In this document: positions 1 to 8,432 of the stretch, piece by piece
Numbering within the stretch: the stretch's first letter is position 1
Layout: each line of letters starts with the position of its first letter
Origin: an uncultured Clostridia bacterium
GTDB taxonomy: Bacteria; Bacillota; Clostridia; RGIG6154
DNA: 17,670 nt
Assembly (NCBI GenBank): GCA_934457515.1
Contig: CAKSHV010000002.1
Location: forward strand, 1-17,670
Reading direction: 5' to 3'
Notes under the pieces: model-generated
Told to the model about the DNA's origin: nothing
Databases searched by the model: none
What the model saw: only the letters and a program-made list of their open reading frames with translations
Made by a program: the position numbers and the translations under genes

Positions 1-1323
1 ACAAAGCCCCTTGCGTGCGTAATTACCTACGGATGCCAGCAAAACGAAAATGACTCGGAGCATTTAAAAGGCATGCTTTCCGAAATGGGTTATGCTTTAA
101 CGGACGAGCGCGAAAAGGCAGATGTTATTTTGTTTAACACCTGTGCCGTGCGCGAAAATGCGGAGCTGAAATTAAAAGGAAATGTGGGCGCGCTGAAATA
201 TTTAAAGGCGAAAAAGCCGGGCATTGTCATCGGCGTTTGCGGCTGCATGATGCAGCAGGAGGCAATTGCCGAAGAACTTTATAAAAAATTCCGCCATATA
301 TCGCTGATATTCGGCACCCACGGACTCTATCGCTTTCCCGAGCTTTTAAAAGAGGCAAAAGAGGAACGGCGCGTGTTCGGCGTTACCGAGTCGGACGGCG
401 AGATTGCAGAGTCCATGCCGGTTAAGCGGGATGACAACTGCAAAGCGTGGGTTACGGTGATGTACGGCTGCAACAACTTTTGTACCTATTGCGTGGTGCC
501 TTATGTGCGCGGCAGAGAGCGCAGCCGAAACCCGGAGGATATCCTTTCGGAAATCCGCGGTCTTGCGGCGGACGGATACAAAGAGATAACCCTTTTGGGG
601 CAGAATGTCAATTCCTACGGCAAGGATTTGGGCGAAAATCAAATGAGCTTTGCCGACCTTTTGCGCAAAGCGAACGAAATAGACGGAATCGAGCGGATTC
701 GGTTTGCAACCAGCCACCCGAAAGATATTTCGGACGATTTGATATGCGCGATGGCGGAGTGTGATAAGGTGTGCAAACAGCTGCATTTGCCGTTTCAGGC
801 GGGCAGCAACAAAACCTTAAAGGCGATGAACCGCAGCTACACGCGCGAAAGCTATTTGGAAAAGGTGAAAAAAATCCGCGAAAAAATGCCGGACATTGCC
901 TTAACCAGCGATGTGATTGTGGGATTCCCCACAGAAACCAATGAAGATTTTGAAGAAACGCTGACCCTCGTAAACGAGGTTCGGTTTGACAATTTGTTTA
1001 CCTTTATTTTTTCGCCCCGCCGCGGCACACGGGCGGAAAAAATGGAACCTGTTTTGGACGACGAATCCATTCAGCGCAATTTTGACCGTTTGCTTGAACT
1101 GCAAAACCGCATTTCCAGGGAAATTAACGACACCTATGCGGGCAGAGAGTTAAACGTTTTAATCGACGGCGAAAGCCGAACCGACAAAACCGTGCTGCAG
1201 GGCAGAACGGACAGCAACAAGGTTGTGAACATAAAAGGCGACAGAAGCTTAATCGGCAAAGTGGTTCGTGTTCGGATTACCGATGTGCGCACCTGGTCGC
1301 TGCGCGGCGAGATTATAGAGTAA
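1..1323 (+). CDS. miaB: MiaB, tRNA-2-methylthio-N6-dimethylallyladenosine synthase (5' end outside window)
   Basis: This radical SAM methylthiotransferase adds the 2-methylthio group to i6A37 of tRNA, giving ms2i6A; it acts in the cytoplasm after MiaA. The reading frame is open from base 1, so the gene begins left of the window; 440 residues are visible. The N-terminal UPF0004 domain keeps its three cluster cysteines (visible residues 12 in YGCQQNENDSE, 48 in NTCAVREN, 82 in CGCMMQQ). The radical SAM motif CNNFCTYC is at 157-164, followed by VVPYVRGRERSR, which is typical of MiaB rather than MtaB or RimO. A TRAM RNA-binding domain occupies the last ~65 residues. An ATG at 73 lies inside the UPF0004 domain, after the first cluster cysteine, and is not the true start. 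mutS follows after 52 bases, so the two are probably cotranscribed. The family assignment is secure; only the N-terminus is missing. Confidence 0.96.
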   Translation, partial: TKPLACVITYGCQQNENDSEHLKGMLSEMGYALTDEREKADVILFNTCAVRENAELKLKGNVGALKYLKAKKPGIVIGVCGCMMQQEAIAEELYKKFRHISLIFGTHGLYRFPELLKEAKEERRVFGVTESDGEIAESMPVKRDDNCKAWVTVMYGCNNFCTYCVVPYVRGRERSRNPEDILSEIRGLAADGYKEITLLGQNVNSYGKDLGENQMSFADLLRKANEIDGIERIRFATSHPKDISDDLICAMAECDKVCKQLHLPFQAGSNKTLKAMNRSYTRESYLEKVKKIREKMPDIALTSDVIVGFPTETNEDFEETLTLVNEVRFDNLFTFIFSPRRGTRAEKMEPVLDDESIQRNFDRLLELQNRISREINDTYAGRELNVLIDGESRTDKTVLQGRTDSNKVVNIKGDRSLIGKVVRVRITDVRTWSLRGEIIE

Positions 1324-1340
1324 GTTTTGGAAAGATAGAT

Positions 1341-1357
1341 TTTGGCAGGCTGCCAAA
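1341..1357 (+). other. Perfect inverted repeat just upstream of the mutS ribosome binding site
   Basis: TTTGGCAG and CTGCCAAA are separated by a single G, so the RNA could form a 7-base-pair hairpin with a GGC loop. It ends four bases before the GGGAGGGGA Shine-Dalgarno of mutS. No T-run follows on either strand, so it does not look like an intrinsic terminator. Its function is unknown; an RNA stability or translation element is possible. Confidence 0.6.
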
Positions 1358-1375
1358 GTGCGGGAGGGGACTGTA

Positions 1376-3991
1376 ATGGCGGAATTTACGCCGATGATGC
1401 AGCAATACTTTAAAATTAAAGAGCAGTATATGGACTGCATTTTAATGTATCGGCTGGGCGATTTTTACGAAATGTTTTTCGGTGACGCGAAAACTGCGTC
1501 CGAAATTTTAGGGCTTGCCCTAACGGGCAGGGACTGCGGTCAGGAGGAGCGCGCGCCCATGTGCGGCGTGCCGTTTCACAGCTGCGACGGCTATATTGCA
1601 AAGCTGGTGAAAGCGGGCTTAAAGGTTGCCATCTGCGAGCAGGTGGAGGACCCCGCAACCGCAAAGGGTATTGTGGAGCGCAAAGTAATTAAAGTCATTA
1701 CGCCCGGCACTATCACGCTGCCCGACGTTTTGGAGGAAACGAAAAACAACTTTTTGGTATGTATTTACAAGTCGGGCTTAGGGTACGGCCTGGCGGCGGC
1801 AGACGTTTCGACGGGCGAGCTTTATGCTGTGTCTTTAACCGGCGTTGCCGCAAAAACCGATTTAATGAACGAGCTTTCCAAATATTCCCCCTCCGAAATT
1901 TTGCACAACTCGTTTTTTATGTCGGATAAAACGGTATTAAGCTTTATCGAGCATAAATTTAAATGCATAACCCAGCCGCGCCCCGACATGACGCTTGACA
2001 GTGCGGCAGAAGAACTGAAAAAACATGTTTCAAACAAATTGACCAAAGCGGTTTTGGAAGAAGAGGGCCTTGCGGTTTCGGCGGCGGGCATGCTGTTTGC
2101 CTACTTGGAAGAAACGCAGATGACGGCGCTCGACCAGTTCACCGCCGTTTCCTTTTATCAGTCGGAACAGTATCTTGGACTGGACACAACGGCAAGATAT
2201 AATTTGGAACTGGTAAAAACCATGCGCGACAAAGAAAAGCGCGGCAGTCTGCTTTGGGTTTTGGACAAAACCTGTACCGCAATGGGCGGCAGAATGATTG
2301 CCACCTGGGTGCAGCAGCCGCTGGTGTCCTGTGCACAGATTTCGCGCCGTCATGAGGCAGTGGAGGAGCTTTTAAACAAGCACGATTTGCGCGGTGGGCT
2401 TCGGAATGTTTTGTCAAACGTGCGCGATTTAGAGCGCATGATTGCCAGAATCGACTACGGCAGCGCAAACGGAAAGGATTTGATTTCGCTTCGCGATTCC
2501 ATTCGCGCTTTCCCCGAAATTATTTCCTTTATGCAGCAGCTCAGCAGCAGTTTAATCAAGGAATTCTTGAGCGAATTTGATAATTTAAGCGATATTGCTA
2601 ACGTGATAACTGCGGCGATTGTGGATGAGCCGCCCTTTACCGTCCGCGAAGGCGGCATTATTAAAGACGGGTTTGACGAGCAGTTAGATGAGTGGCGCGG
2701 CGGAAAGCAGCACGGCAGAGAGCGGCTTTTGGAATTAGAGGCGTCCGAAAAAGAGCGGACAGGCATTAAAAACCTAAAAATCGGCTTTAATAAAGTGTTT
2801 GGCTATTATATCGAGGTCACAAAATCCTATTTCGATTTGGTGCCCGAAAATTACATCCGCAAGCAAACGCTTACCAACTGCGAGCGCTATATTACCGATG
2901 AATTAAAAGAAATTGAAGATTTGGTTTTGCGGTCGGACGAAAAAATTGCGGCGCGGGAATACCGTCTGTTCTGCAATGTGCGCGAGCGCGTGCGGGACGA
3001 AATTGAGCGGATTCAGAAGACTGCGAAGGTGATTGCAAGCATTGACGTTTTGGCGTCCCTTTCGGAGGTCGCGTTTAAAAATAACTATGTCCGCCCCGAG
3101 GTGAACATGTCGGACGTTTTGGAGATTAAGGACGGCAGACACCCGGTTGTGGAAAAGGTGTTAAAAGACGCTTTGTTTGTGCCGAACGACACGTATTTGG
3201 ACGGTGAGGATAACCTGTTTTCCATCATCACAGGCCCGAACATGGCAGGTAAATCAACCTATATGCGCCAGGTTGCGCTGATTGTGATTATGGCGCAAAT
3301 GGGAAGTTTTGTGCCTGCGGCATCCGCAAAAATCGGTGTGGTGGACAAAATTTTCACGCGTATCGGTGCGTCGGACGATTTGGCGTCGGGTCAGAGCACA
3401 TTTATGGTGGAAATGAACGAGGTTGCAAGCATTATTAAAAACGCAACTTCGAAAAGTCTTTTGATTTTGGATGAAATCGGACGCGGCACCTCTACTTTCG
3501 ACGGGCTTTCCATTGCCTGGTCGGTTGTGGAATACATTGCGGACAAAAAGAAAATCGGTGCGCGCACCTTGTTTGCAACCCACTATCACGAATTAACCGA
3601 GCTGGAAGAGAAGTTAGAGGGCGTGAATAACTATTGCATTGTGGCGAAAAAGCGGGAAGACGATGTGGTTTTCTTGCGCAAAATCGTGCGCGGCGGCGCG
3701 GACGAGAGTTACGGCGTGGAGGTTGCAAAGCTTGCAGGCATTCCGGAAGACGTTATAAAGCGCGCGAAAACCATTTTGAAAGCGCTTGAGGAAAAGGGCA
3801 CGGTTGAGGTGAAAGCAAAGAGAAAAAAAGAAAAACTGCCCGAGCTGAACGCAGCGCAGTTTGACTTTTCGCAAGGCGCGAAAGACGAGCTGATTGACCG
3901 CATAAAAGGCATTGATATTAACATATTATCGCCCATTGAGGCAATGAATACATTATTTGAACTAAAAAAACAGGCAGATGAAATTGTTTAA
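1376..3991 (+). CDS. mutS: MutS, DNA mismatch recognition ATPase
   Basis: MutS binds mispaired and looped DNA and recruits MutL. The protein has 871 residues, normal for MutS1. The mismatch-reading Phe-X-Glu is in GDFYEMF (F30, E32). The lever and clamp domains fill the middle. The C-terminal ABC ATPase has Walker A GPNMAGKS at 620-627, Walker B LLILDE with D699/E700, the signature-like GRGTSTFDG and the switch histidine in ATHYHEL. Near the C-terminus QFDFS (828-832) resembles a beta-clamp binding motif but is not a canonical match. I chose ATG 1376 because GGGAGGGGA at 1362-1370 lies at normal distance; an in-frame GTG at 1358 overlaps the region before that site and would add six unconserved residues. 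mutL starts 27 bases downstream, and the pair is presumably one transcript. Confidence 0.98.
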   Translation: MAEFTPMMQQYFKIKEQYMDCILMYRLGDFYEMFFGDAKTASEILGLALTGRDCGQEERAPMCGVPFHSCDGYIAKLVKAGLKVAICEQVEDPATAKGIVERKVIKVITPGTITLPDVLEETKNNFLVCIYKSGLGYGLAAADVSTGELYAVSLTGVAAKTDLMNELSKYSPSEILHNSFFMSDKTVLSFIEHKFKCITQPRPDMTLDSAAEELKKHVSNKLTKAVLEEEGLAVSAAGMLFAYLEETQMTALDQFTAVSFYQSEQYLGLDTTARYNLELVKTMRDKEKRGSLLWVLDKTCTAMGGRMIATWVQQPLVSCAQISRRHEAVEELLNKHDLRGGLRNVLSNVRDLERMIARIDYGSANGKDLISLRDSIRAFPEIISFMQQLSSSLIKEFLSEFDNLSDIANVITAAIVDEPPFTVREGGIIKDGFDEQLDEWRGGKQHGRERLLELEASEKERTGIKNLKIGFNKVFGYYIEVTKSYFDLVPENYIRKQTLTNCERYITDELKEIEDLVLRSDEKIAAREYRLFCNVRERVRDEIERIQKTAKVIASIDVLASLSEVAFKNNYVRPEVNMSDVLEIKDGRHPVVEKVLKDALFVPNDTYLDGEDNLFSIITGPNMAGKSTYMRQVALIVIMAQMGSFVPAASAKIGVVDKIFTRIGASDDLASGQSTFMVEMNEVASIIKNATSKSLLILDEIGRGTSTFDGLSIAWSVVEYIADKKKIGARTLFATHYHELTELEEKLEGVNNYCIVAKKREDDVVFLRKIVRGGADESYGVEVAKLAGIPEDVIKRAKTILKALEEKGTVEVKAKRKKEKLPELNAAQFDFSQGAKDELIDRIKGIDINILSPIEAMNTLFELKKQADEIV

Positions 3992-4018
3992 AAACCAAGT
4001 TGAAAGCGGGGTGCGGAT

Positions 4019-5923
4019 ATGAGCAAAATTCAGGTTTTGGATACGGCAACGGTCAATAAAATTGCGGCGGGCGAAGTGGTAGAGCGTCCTGCGTCGGCTG
4101 TGAAAGAAATGGTGGAAAACGCGATTGACGCGAAAGCTACCAAGATCACGGTGGAAATCAAAAACGGCGGTATTTCGTTTATCCGCGTGACCGATAACGG
4201 ACAGGGCATTGCTCCCGATGACATTGAAAAGGCGTTTTTGCCGCATGCGACAAGCAAAATCCGCGGTATTTCGGATTTGGAAACATTGTACACCATGGGT
4301 TTCCGCGGCGAGGCGCTGGCAAGCATTGCCGCCGTGTCTAAAGTAGATGTTTTAACCAAAACCGCCGATTCGGTTTTGGGAACCGCTCTTTCATTAGGGG
4401 GCGGGGAGATATTGGAAAAAACCGAGGCGGGCTGCCCGAACGGCACCACTATTGTGGTGAAAGACCTGTTTTTTAACACGCCGGCGCGCATGCATTTTAT
4501 GAAAAAAGACAGTGCCGAGGCAGCACACGTGACAGAGGTTGTGCAGCGCCTGTCTCTTTGCTATCCTGCCATTTCGTTTCGTTTGATTAACAACGGACGC
4601 GACGTGCTGCTTTCGCCCGGAACGGGTGATTTGAAAGACGCGGTATCGGTGGTGCTGGGCAGAGAAATCGCTGCGAAAATGGTGAAAGTGGACTGCGAAA
4701 AAGACGGCGTTCATGTGTTTGGCTATGCGGGGCTGCCCGAGGTTGCGCGCAGCAACCGCACCATGCAGAACTTTTTTGTAAACGGCAGATGGGTTAAGTC
4801 CAAAGAGATGCAGTTCAGCGCCGAGGCGGCGTATAAAACCCAGCTGATGACAGGAAAACGACCCGTCTTGGTGCTTTCGGTTTCGGTTTCGCCCATGCTG
4901 ACCGACGTCAATGTGCATCCGCAGAAAATGGAAATAAAATTTGCCAACGAAAAATTAATTACAAGCGCCGTGTTTTTAGGTGTGCAAAACGCACTGTTTT
5001 CCGCGCCGAAAGCGCGCGGCGTGAGTGATATGCCCGAGTCTGCCGTGGGCGAGGCACCCAAAGAACAAAAGTCCGTTTCGTTTAACGTGATGCATAAAAA
5101 GGCAGAAGAAAAACCAAAGTATGAAGAAAAAGAATTTGATTTTTTCTCTCCCGAAAGCGAAGAATTGTTTTCCGCGCCCAAGGCGGAAGCCGACAAGGCA
5201 GAGGACTTTTTTGCAAGCCTTGAAGAGGACGAAAACCGCTATATCAGCGCAAGTCCGGCGATTGAAGAGGCAGACAAACATGTTGAGATAACGGAAGAAA
5301 CGCCCGTGCAGCAAAGCGAAGCTTTTAAAGCGCCGGAGGAAATTTCTGCCGAACCGGAGGTTTTGCCCTTTAAAGTGCGCGGACAGGTGTTTGATACCTA
5401 TATTATCATAGAGCAAAACGGCGAGATGCTTTTAATGGATCAGCACGCAGCACACGAACGGCTGCGCTATGAAGAGATGGTGCGCGACAGGCGCATATAC
5501 GGTCAGCTTTTAATGCTGCCCGAAATCATTCGTCTTTCGGCGGAGGACGGGGAGGTCCTTTCCGAAAACAGCGAGGCATTTACCAATTTGGGCTTTTCAA
5601 TCGAGCCGTTCGGCGCGGGAGAATTTGCGGTTCGTCAGCTGCCGGACGATATTACGATTGATGATGTGGAAAACACAATTGTTGAAATCTTGGAACTGAT
5701 AAAGCAAAACAAAAATCCCGAGGATTTTATGGACAGCGCATTTTTCATGATTGCGTGCAAGGGCGCGGTGAAAGCAAACCACGCACTTTCGGAAAAGGAA
5801 ATGACAGCTTTGGTCAAGGCGGTTTTGGAAAACGACAGAATCAGAACCTGCCCGCACGGCAGACCGCTTTTGCTTTCGTTTTCGAAAAAATGGATTGAGA
5901 AAGAATTTAAACGGATTGTGTGA
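4019..5923 (+). CDS. mutL: MutL, mismatch repair endonuclease/ATPase
   Basis: MutL couples MutS mismatch recognition to strand incision. The N-terminal GHKL ATPase shows E30/N34 in motif I, DNGQG at 59-63, GFRGEAL at 94-100, and the late DVNVHPQK lysine loop. An acidic linker (~330-450) contains the heptapeptide LFSAPKA twice (326-332, 383-389). The C-terminal domain carries the metal-dependent nicking motifs: DQHA-X2-E-X4-E at 474-485, ACK at 579-581 and CPHGRP at 611-616. QLLMLP at 496-501 sits where Bacillus MutL has its beta-clamp contact. By family knowledge, this motif set marks MutL proteins that cut DNA themselves in organisms without MutH. Length is 634 residues. The Shine-Dalgarno (GCGGGG region at ~4006-4011) is mediocre. 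The stop lies 17 bases before the miaA start. Confidence 0.98.
   Translation: MSKIQVLDTATVNKIAAGEVVERPASAVKEMVENAIDAKATKITVEIKNGGISFIRVTDNGQGIAPDDIEKAFLPHATSKIRGISDLETLYTMGFRGEALASIAAVSKVDVLTKTADSVLGTALSLGGGEILEKTEAGCPNGTTIVVKDLFFNTPARMHFMKKDSAEAAHVTEVVQRLSLCYPAISFRLINNGRDVLLSPGTGDLKDAVSVVLGREIAAKMVKVDCEKDGVHVFGYAGLPEVARSNRTMQNFFVNGRWVKSKEMQFSAEAAYKTQLMTGKRPVLVLSVSVSPMLTDVNVHPQKMEIKFANEKLITSAVFLGVQNALFSAPKARGVSDMPESAVGEAPKEQKSVSFNVMHKKAEEKPKYEEKEFDFFSPESEELFSAPKAEADKAEDFFASLEEDENRYISASPAIEEADKHVEITEETPVQQSEAFKAPEEISAEPEVLPFKVRGQVFDTYIIIEQNGEMLLMDQHAAHERLRYEEMVRDRRIYGQLLMLPEIIRLSAEDGEVLSENSEAFTNLGFSIEPFGAGEFAVRQLPDDITIDDVENTIVEILELIKQNKNPEDFMDSAFFMIACKGAVKANHALSEKEMTALVKAVLENDRIRTCPHGRPLLLSFSKKWIEKEFKRIV
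4875..4891 (+). repeat. Hexanucleotide tandem repeat inside mutL
   Basis: TTTCGG is repeated 2.8 times in a 17-base tract covering mutL codons 286-291, encoding alternating Ser and Val on a beta strand before the DVNVHP loop. Loss or gain of one unit would keep the frame and remove or add Val-Ser. The repeat is short and may be only codon bias. Confidence 0.5.
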
Positions 5924-5940
5924 AAATTAGGAGAATGAAC

Positions 5941-6873
5941 ATGAACAAAATTCCGCTTGCGGTGCTGTTCGGACCGACGGCGTCGGGCAAAACGGCATTG
6001 GCGGTTGAAATGGCAAAAGCGTTTAACGGCGAGGTGATTACCGCCGATTCCATGCAGGTGTATAAGGGCATGGACATCGGAACCGCAAAACCCACTTTGG
6101 AAGAGCAGCAGGGCGTGCTGCACCACATGATTGATGTGGCAGAGCCGAATGAAAACTACAGTTTGGCGCAGTATGTATCGGCGGCAAAGGCGTGCATTGA
6201 AGAGGTATACCGCCGCGGGAAACTGCCGATTCTTGCGGGCGGCACCGGACTTTATATCGACACGCTGATTCAAAACATTTCTCTTTCCGAAGAGGAAAAA
6301 GACGAGTCGCTTCGCAAAGAGCTGCTTAAAATTGCAGATTCCGAGGGCAACGGCGTTTTAATGGAAGAGTTAAAGAAAGTTGACCCCGAGACGGCGAATC
6401 GCCTTCATATAAACGACACAAAGCGCATTGTGCGCGCATTGGAAATGTATAAACAAACAGGGATTCCGCAAAGCGAGCACATCAGACGCTCGAAATTAAA
6501 CGAAAGCCCGTATAAAACCGCAAAATTTTGCATAACCGCCGAGCGGAGCGCCCTTTACGAGCGCATTAACCGCCGCGTGGACATCATGTTTGATTTGGGA
6601 CTGACAGACGAGGTGAAAGCCCTCTTTGATAAGGGAATCGACGAGTCCTGCACCTCTATGCAGGGGCTTGGATATAAAGAGGTGCTTTGGTACCTCAAAG
6701 GTGATATAAGCCTTGCGGAATGCAAGGATATTATTAAGCAGGGCACAAGACGCTATGCGAAACGGCAGGTATCTTGGTTTAAGCGGGAGACGGAAACGGT
6801 GCCCGTTGACATGTTTTCCGAAAAAAAGTTGGAAATTATTCAAAAAGCTATGGATTTTCATGCGCTTTTGTAG
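5941..6873 (+). CDS. miaA: MiaA, tRNA dimethylallyltransferase
   Basis: MiaA transfers a dimethylallyl group from DMAPP to A37 of tRNAs reading UNN codons, making i6A, the substrate of MiaB encoded at the left edge. The 310-residue length is typical. The P-loop GPTASGKT is at 11-18, followed by the conserved DSMQVYKGMDIGTAKPT (D36 is the catalytic acid; Q39 contacts tRNA) and GGTGLY at 100-105. The C-terminus has the GLGYKE and QGTRRYAKRQ segments that grip the anticodon stem. ATG 5941 is chosen because AGGAG at 5929-5933 lies seven bases upstream. ATG 5935 would be one base from it, and a GTG at 5920 overlaps the mutL stop and precedes the site. It is probably cotranscribed with mutL. Confidence 0.97.
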   Translation: MNKIPLAVLFGPTASGKTALAVEMAKAFNGEVITADSMQVYKGMDIGTAKPTLEEQQGVLHHMIDVAEPNENYSLAQYVSAAKACIEEVYRRGKLPILAGGTGLYIDTLIQNISLSEEEKDESLRKELLKIADSEGNGVLMEELKKVDPETANRLHINDTKRIVRALEMYKQTGIPQSEHIRRSKLNESPYKTAKFCITAERSALYERINRRVDIMFDLGLTDEVKALFDKGIDESCTSMQGLGYKEVLWYLKGDISLAECKDIIKQGTRRYAKRQVSWFKRETETVPVDMFSEKKLEIIQKAMDFHALL

Positions 6874-6879
6874 TATAAT
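6851..6879 (+). promoter_or_regulatory. Possible promoter for hfq, mainly a -10 box
   Basis: A perfect TATAAT lies at 6874-6879, beginning one base after the miaA stop codon. The best -35 at a 17-base spacing is TGGATT (6851-6856), only three of six matches to TTGACA. The -10 is convincing by itself and the -35 is poor. If real, it gives hfq its own transcript with an AU-rich leader containing a weak AGATA/TATCT hairpin (6888-6901). Confidence 0.35.
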
Positions 6880-6925
6880 GTAGGTTAAGATAGGTATATC
6901 TATTATTTTCAAGGAGGAAACACAA

Positions 6926-7168
6926 ATGAACAAGCCGATTAATTTACAGGACGCAGTTTTAAGACAGGCAATTAAAGAAAAAATGCCGGTTACCATTTAT
7001 TTAACAAACGGATTTCAGTTTAAGGGCGTTGTATGCGGCTTTGACAGCTACGTGGTTTTAATCGACTGCGAGGGCAAACAGCAGGTTGTGTATAAGCACG
7101 CCATTTCCACCATTTGCCCCGGCAGAAATATCAATATCAAACAAATTATTTCGGGAGAAAATGAATGA
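6926..7168 (+). CDS. hfq: Hfq, RNA chaperone
   Basis: Hfq forms a hexameric Sm-like ring that binds A- and U-rich RNA and supports small-RNA pairing or turnover. The 80-residue protein is essentially the Sm core with little C-terminal tail. Visible residues include NLQD at 6-9 (Q8), D40 and Y42 of the Sm1 region in GFDSYVVLI, and Sm2 YKHAIST at 56-62, whose K57/H58 line the proximal U-binding pore. The rim, arginine-rich in Escherichia coli (16, 17, 19), reads I, K, K here. The [14 protein letters not shown] stretch resembles Bacillus Hfq. A strong Shine-Dalgarno AAGGAGG at 6911-6917 fixes the start. Its TGA overlaps the next ATG by four bases (7165-7168). Position next to miaA matches the widespread miaA-hfq arrangement. 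Confidence 0.98.
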   Translation: MNKPINLQDAVLRQAIKEKMPVTIYLTNGFQFKGVVCGFDSYVVLIDCEGKQQVVYKHAISTICPGRNINIKQIISGENE

Positions 7169-8382
7169 AAAGGCTGTATAAAGCGCTTTTGATTCTTGCC
7201 ATATTTGCGGCGGTCGTTATTGTTTTATACAACGTGTATGTGCTGTTTAACCCAAGCGTGAAAACCCAGATTGCCGTTAAGGGCACCATTGAGGAGGTCG
7301 TATCCTCCGAGGGGGTTGTCATTCGCGGCGAAGAGGTTGTTTTAAAGGAGTCGGGTGTGATTGTTTCGGGTGTGGCGCTTGACGGCGAGCGGGTTGCCAA
7401 AGGCGAAAAACTGGCGGATTTATATTACGGAACGGTGTCACCGAAAGTGCAGGCAGAGCTTCGCGAAGTAAGTGACAGGCTTTCGGGATTGGAAACCCTT
7501 GCGGCAAGCTCGGGCACAGATACCGGCGTTTCGCTCGATACCATGCTGAAAGGCTATTCGGCGGAAATTGTGTCGGCGGCGCACGGCGGCAAGGGCAGAG
7601 ATTTAAACAAAATCCGCGGTCAGATTGACGATGTGGTCAACCGAAAAATTGTTTCGGACAGTAAAAATGCCGCAGCAGTTATTGCAGAGCTGAAAACAAA
7701 GCGCGACGAGTTGGAATCACAGATTTCGGGTGAAAAAAAGGAAGTGTTCGCTTCGGCGGCGGGTCTGTTTTTCACTTCGTTTGACGGGTATGAGGGCTTA
7801 ATCGGAACGGACAGTATTGATAAAATCACGCCGTCCGGCATTAATGAAATAAAAAAAGCCAAGCCCGACAAAAACAGCTATGATGCGGAAATGAAAATTG
7901 CGGACGGCTACGCGTGGTACGTTGCGGCAACCATTGACGAAGGAAAACTTCCTTCGGTGCGCAAGGGAAAAACGGTGGGCTTACGGTTTCCGCAGTTCGG
8001 CAGCGAAATATACAGCGCTGAAATCGTTGCGGTTTCCGAGCCGGAAAACGGAAAGGCTGCCATTGTGTGCAAGGGCTCGGAATATAACGACGCGGTGTAT
8101 TACAACCGCTTTTTAAACACCGATATTGTGCTGAGTTCCTATTCGGGGCTTAAGATTTTTAAAGACGCAGTTAAGGTTGAAAACGACAAAACGGGCGTGT
8201 ATATTGTTCAGAATGACGGCACGGCAAAATTTAAAGAGGCTGAGGTTTTGGCTTCCGACGAAGGGTATGCCGTTGTGAAAGAGGACAATCAGAAAGAAAA
8301 CGCGCTTTTGCTTTACGATGAGGTTTTGATTACGAAAAATCCCGTGAAAGACGGCGATTTTGTGAAATATCAGGGGTTTTAA
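7165..8382 (+). CDS. HlyD-like membrane-fusion/adaptor protein, orphan
   Basis: The 405-residue protein has an N-terminal signal anchor (about residues 7-28) with a short basic start, so most of it would lie outside the membrane. Residues ~40-90 resemble a split biotinyl-lipoyl domain, with [16 protein letters not shown] and a later [17 protein letters not shown] half. A helical, Lys/Glu-rich segment (~145-195) could form the coiled-coil hairpin. The C-terminal part reads as the beta-barrel and membrane-proximal domains of HlyD/RND adaptors ([10 protein letters not shown] and later strands). No ABC or RND pump gene is nearby, so the partner and substrate are unknown. The gene overlaps hfq by ATGA and precedes sepF, suggesting a link to envelope growth or division; that is inference. 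Fold-level assignment is moderately firm, the function is not. Confidence 0.7.
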   Translation: MKRLYKALLILAIFAAVVIVLYNVYVLFNPSVKTQIAVKGTIEEVVSSEGVVIRGEEVVLKESGVIVSGVALDGERVAKGEKLADLYYGTVSPKVQAELREVSDRLSGLETLAASSGTDTGVSLDTMLKGYSAEIVSAAHGGKGRDLNKIRGQIDDVVNRKIVSDSKNAAAVIAELKTKRDELESQISGEKKEVFASAAGLFFTSFDGYEGLIGTDSIDKITPSGINEIKKAKPDKNSYDAEMKIADGYAWYVAATIDEGKLPSVRKGKTVGLRFPQFGSEIYSAEIVAVSEPENGKAAIVCKGSEYNDAVYYNRFLNTDIVLSSYSGLKIFKDAVKVENDKTGVYIVQNDGTAKFKEAEVLASDEGYAVVKEDNQKENALLLYDEVLITKNPVKDGDFVKYQGF

Positions 8383-8399
8383 AAACAGAGAAACTTTAG

Positions 8400-8413
8400 C
8401 CGCCGTGAGGCGG
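8400..8413 (+). other. GC-rich hairpin with GNRA-type loop before sepF
   Basis: CCGCC, GTGA and GGCGG form a five-base-pair GC stem closed by GUGA, a GNRA tetraloop. The 3' arm shares bases with a GGAGG at 8412-8416; the sepF ATG uses the next purine patch, GGAG at 8420-8423. There is no T-run, so it is not a terminator. A role in sepF translation is possible but unproven. Confidence 0.5.
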
Positions 8414-8432
8414 AGGATTGGAGATTTTAAAA

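Noticed and set aside
447..764. Plus-strand open frame of 105 residues in another frame of miaB
   Set aside because: It overlaps the radical SAM motif of miaB, and its Arg/Gly-rich composition is that of a frame shadow.
5635..6273. Minus-strand open frame of 212 residues spanning the mutL-miaA junction
   Set aside because: It covers conserved parts of both MutL and MiaA on the other strand and has no family features.
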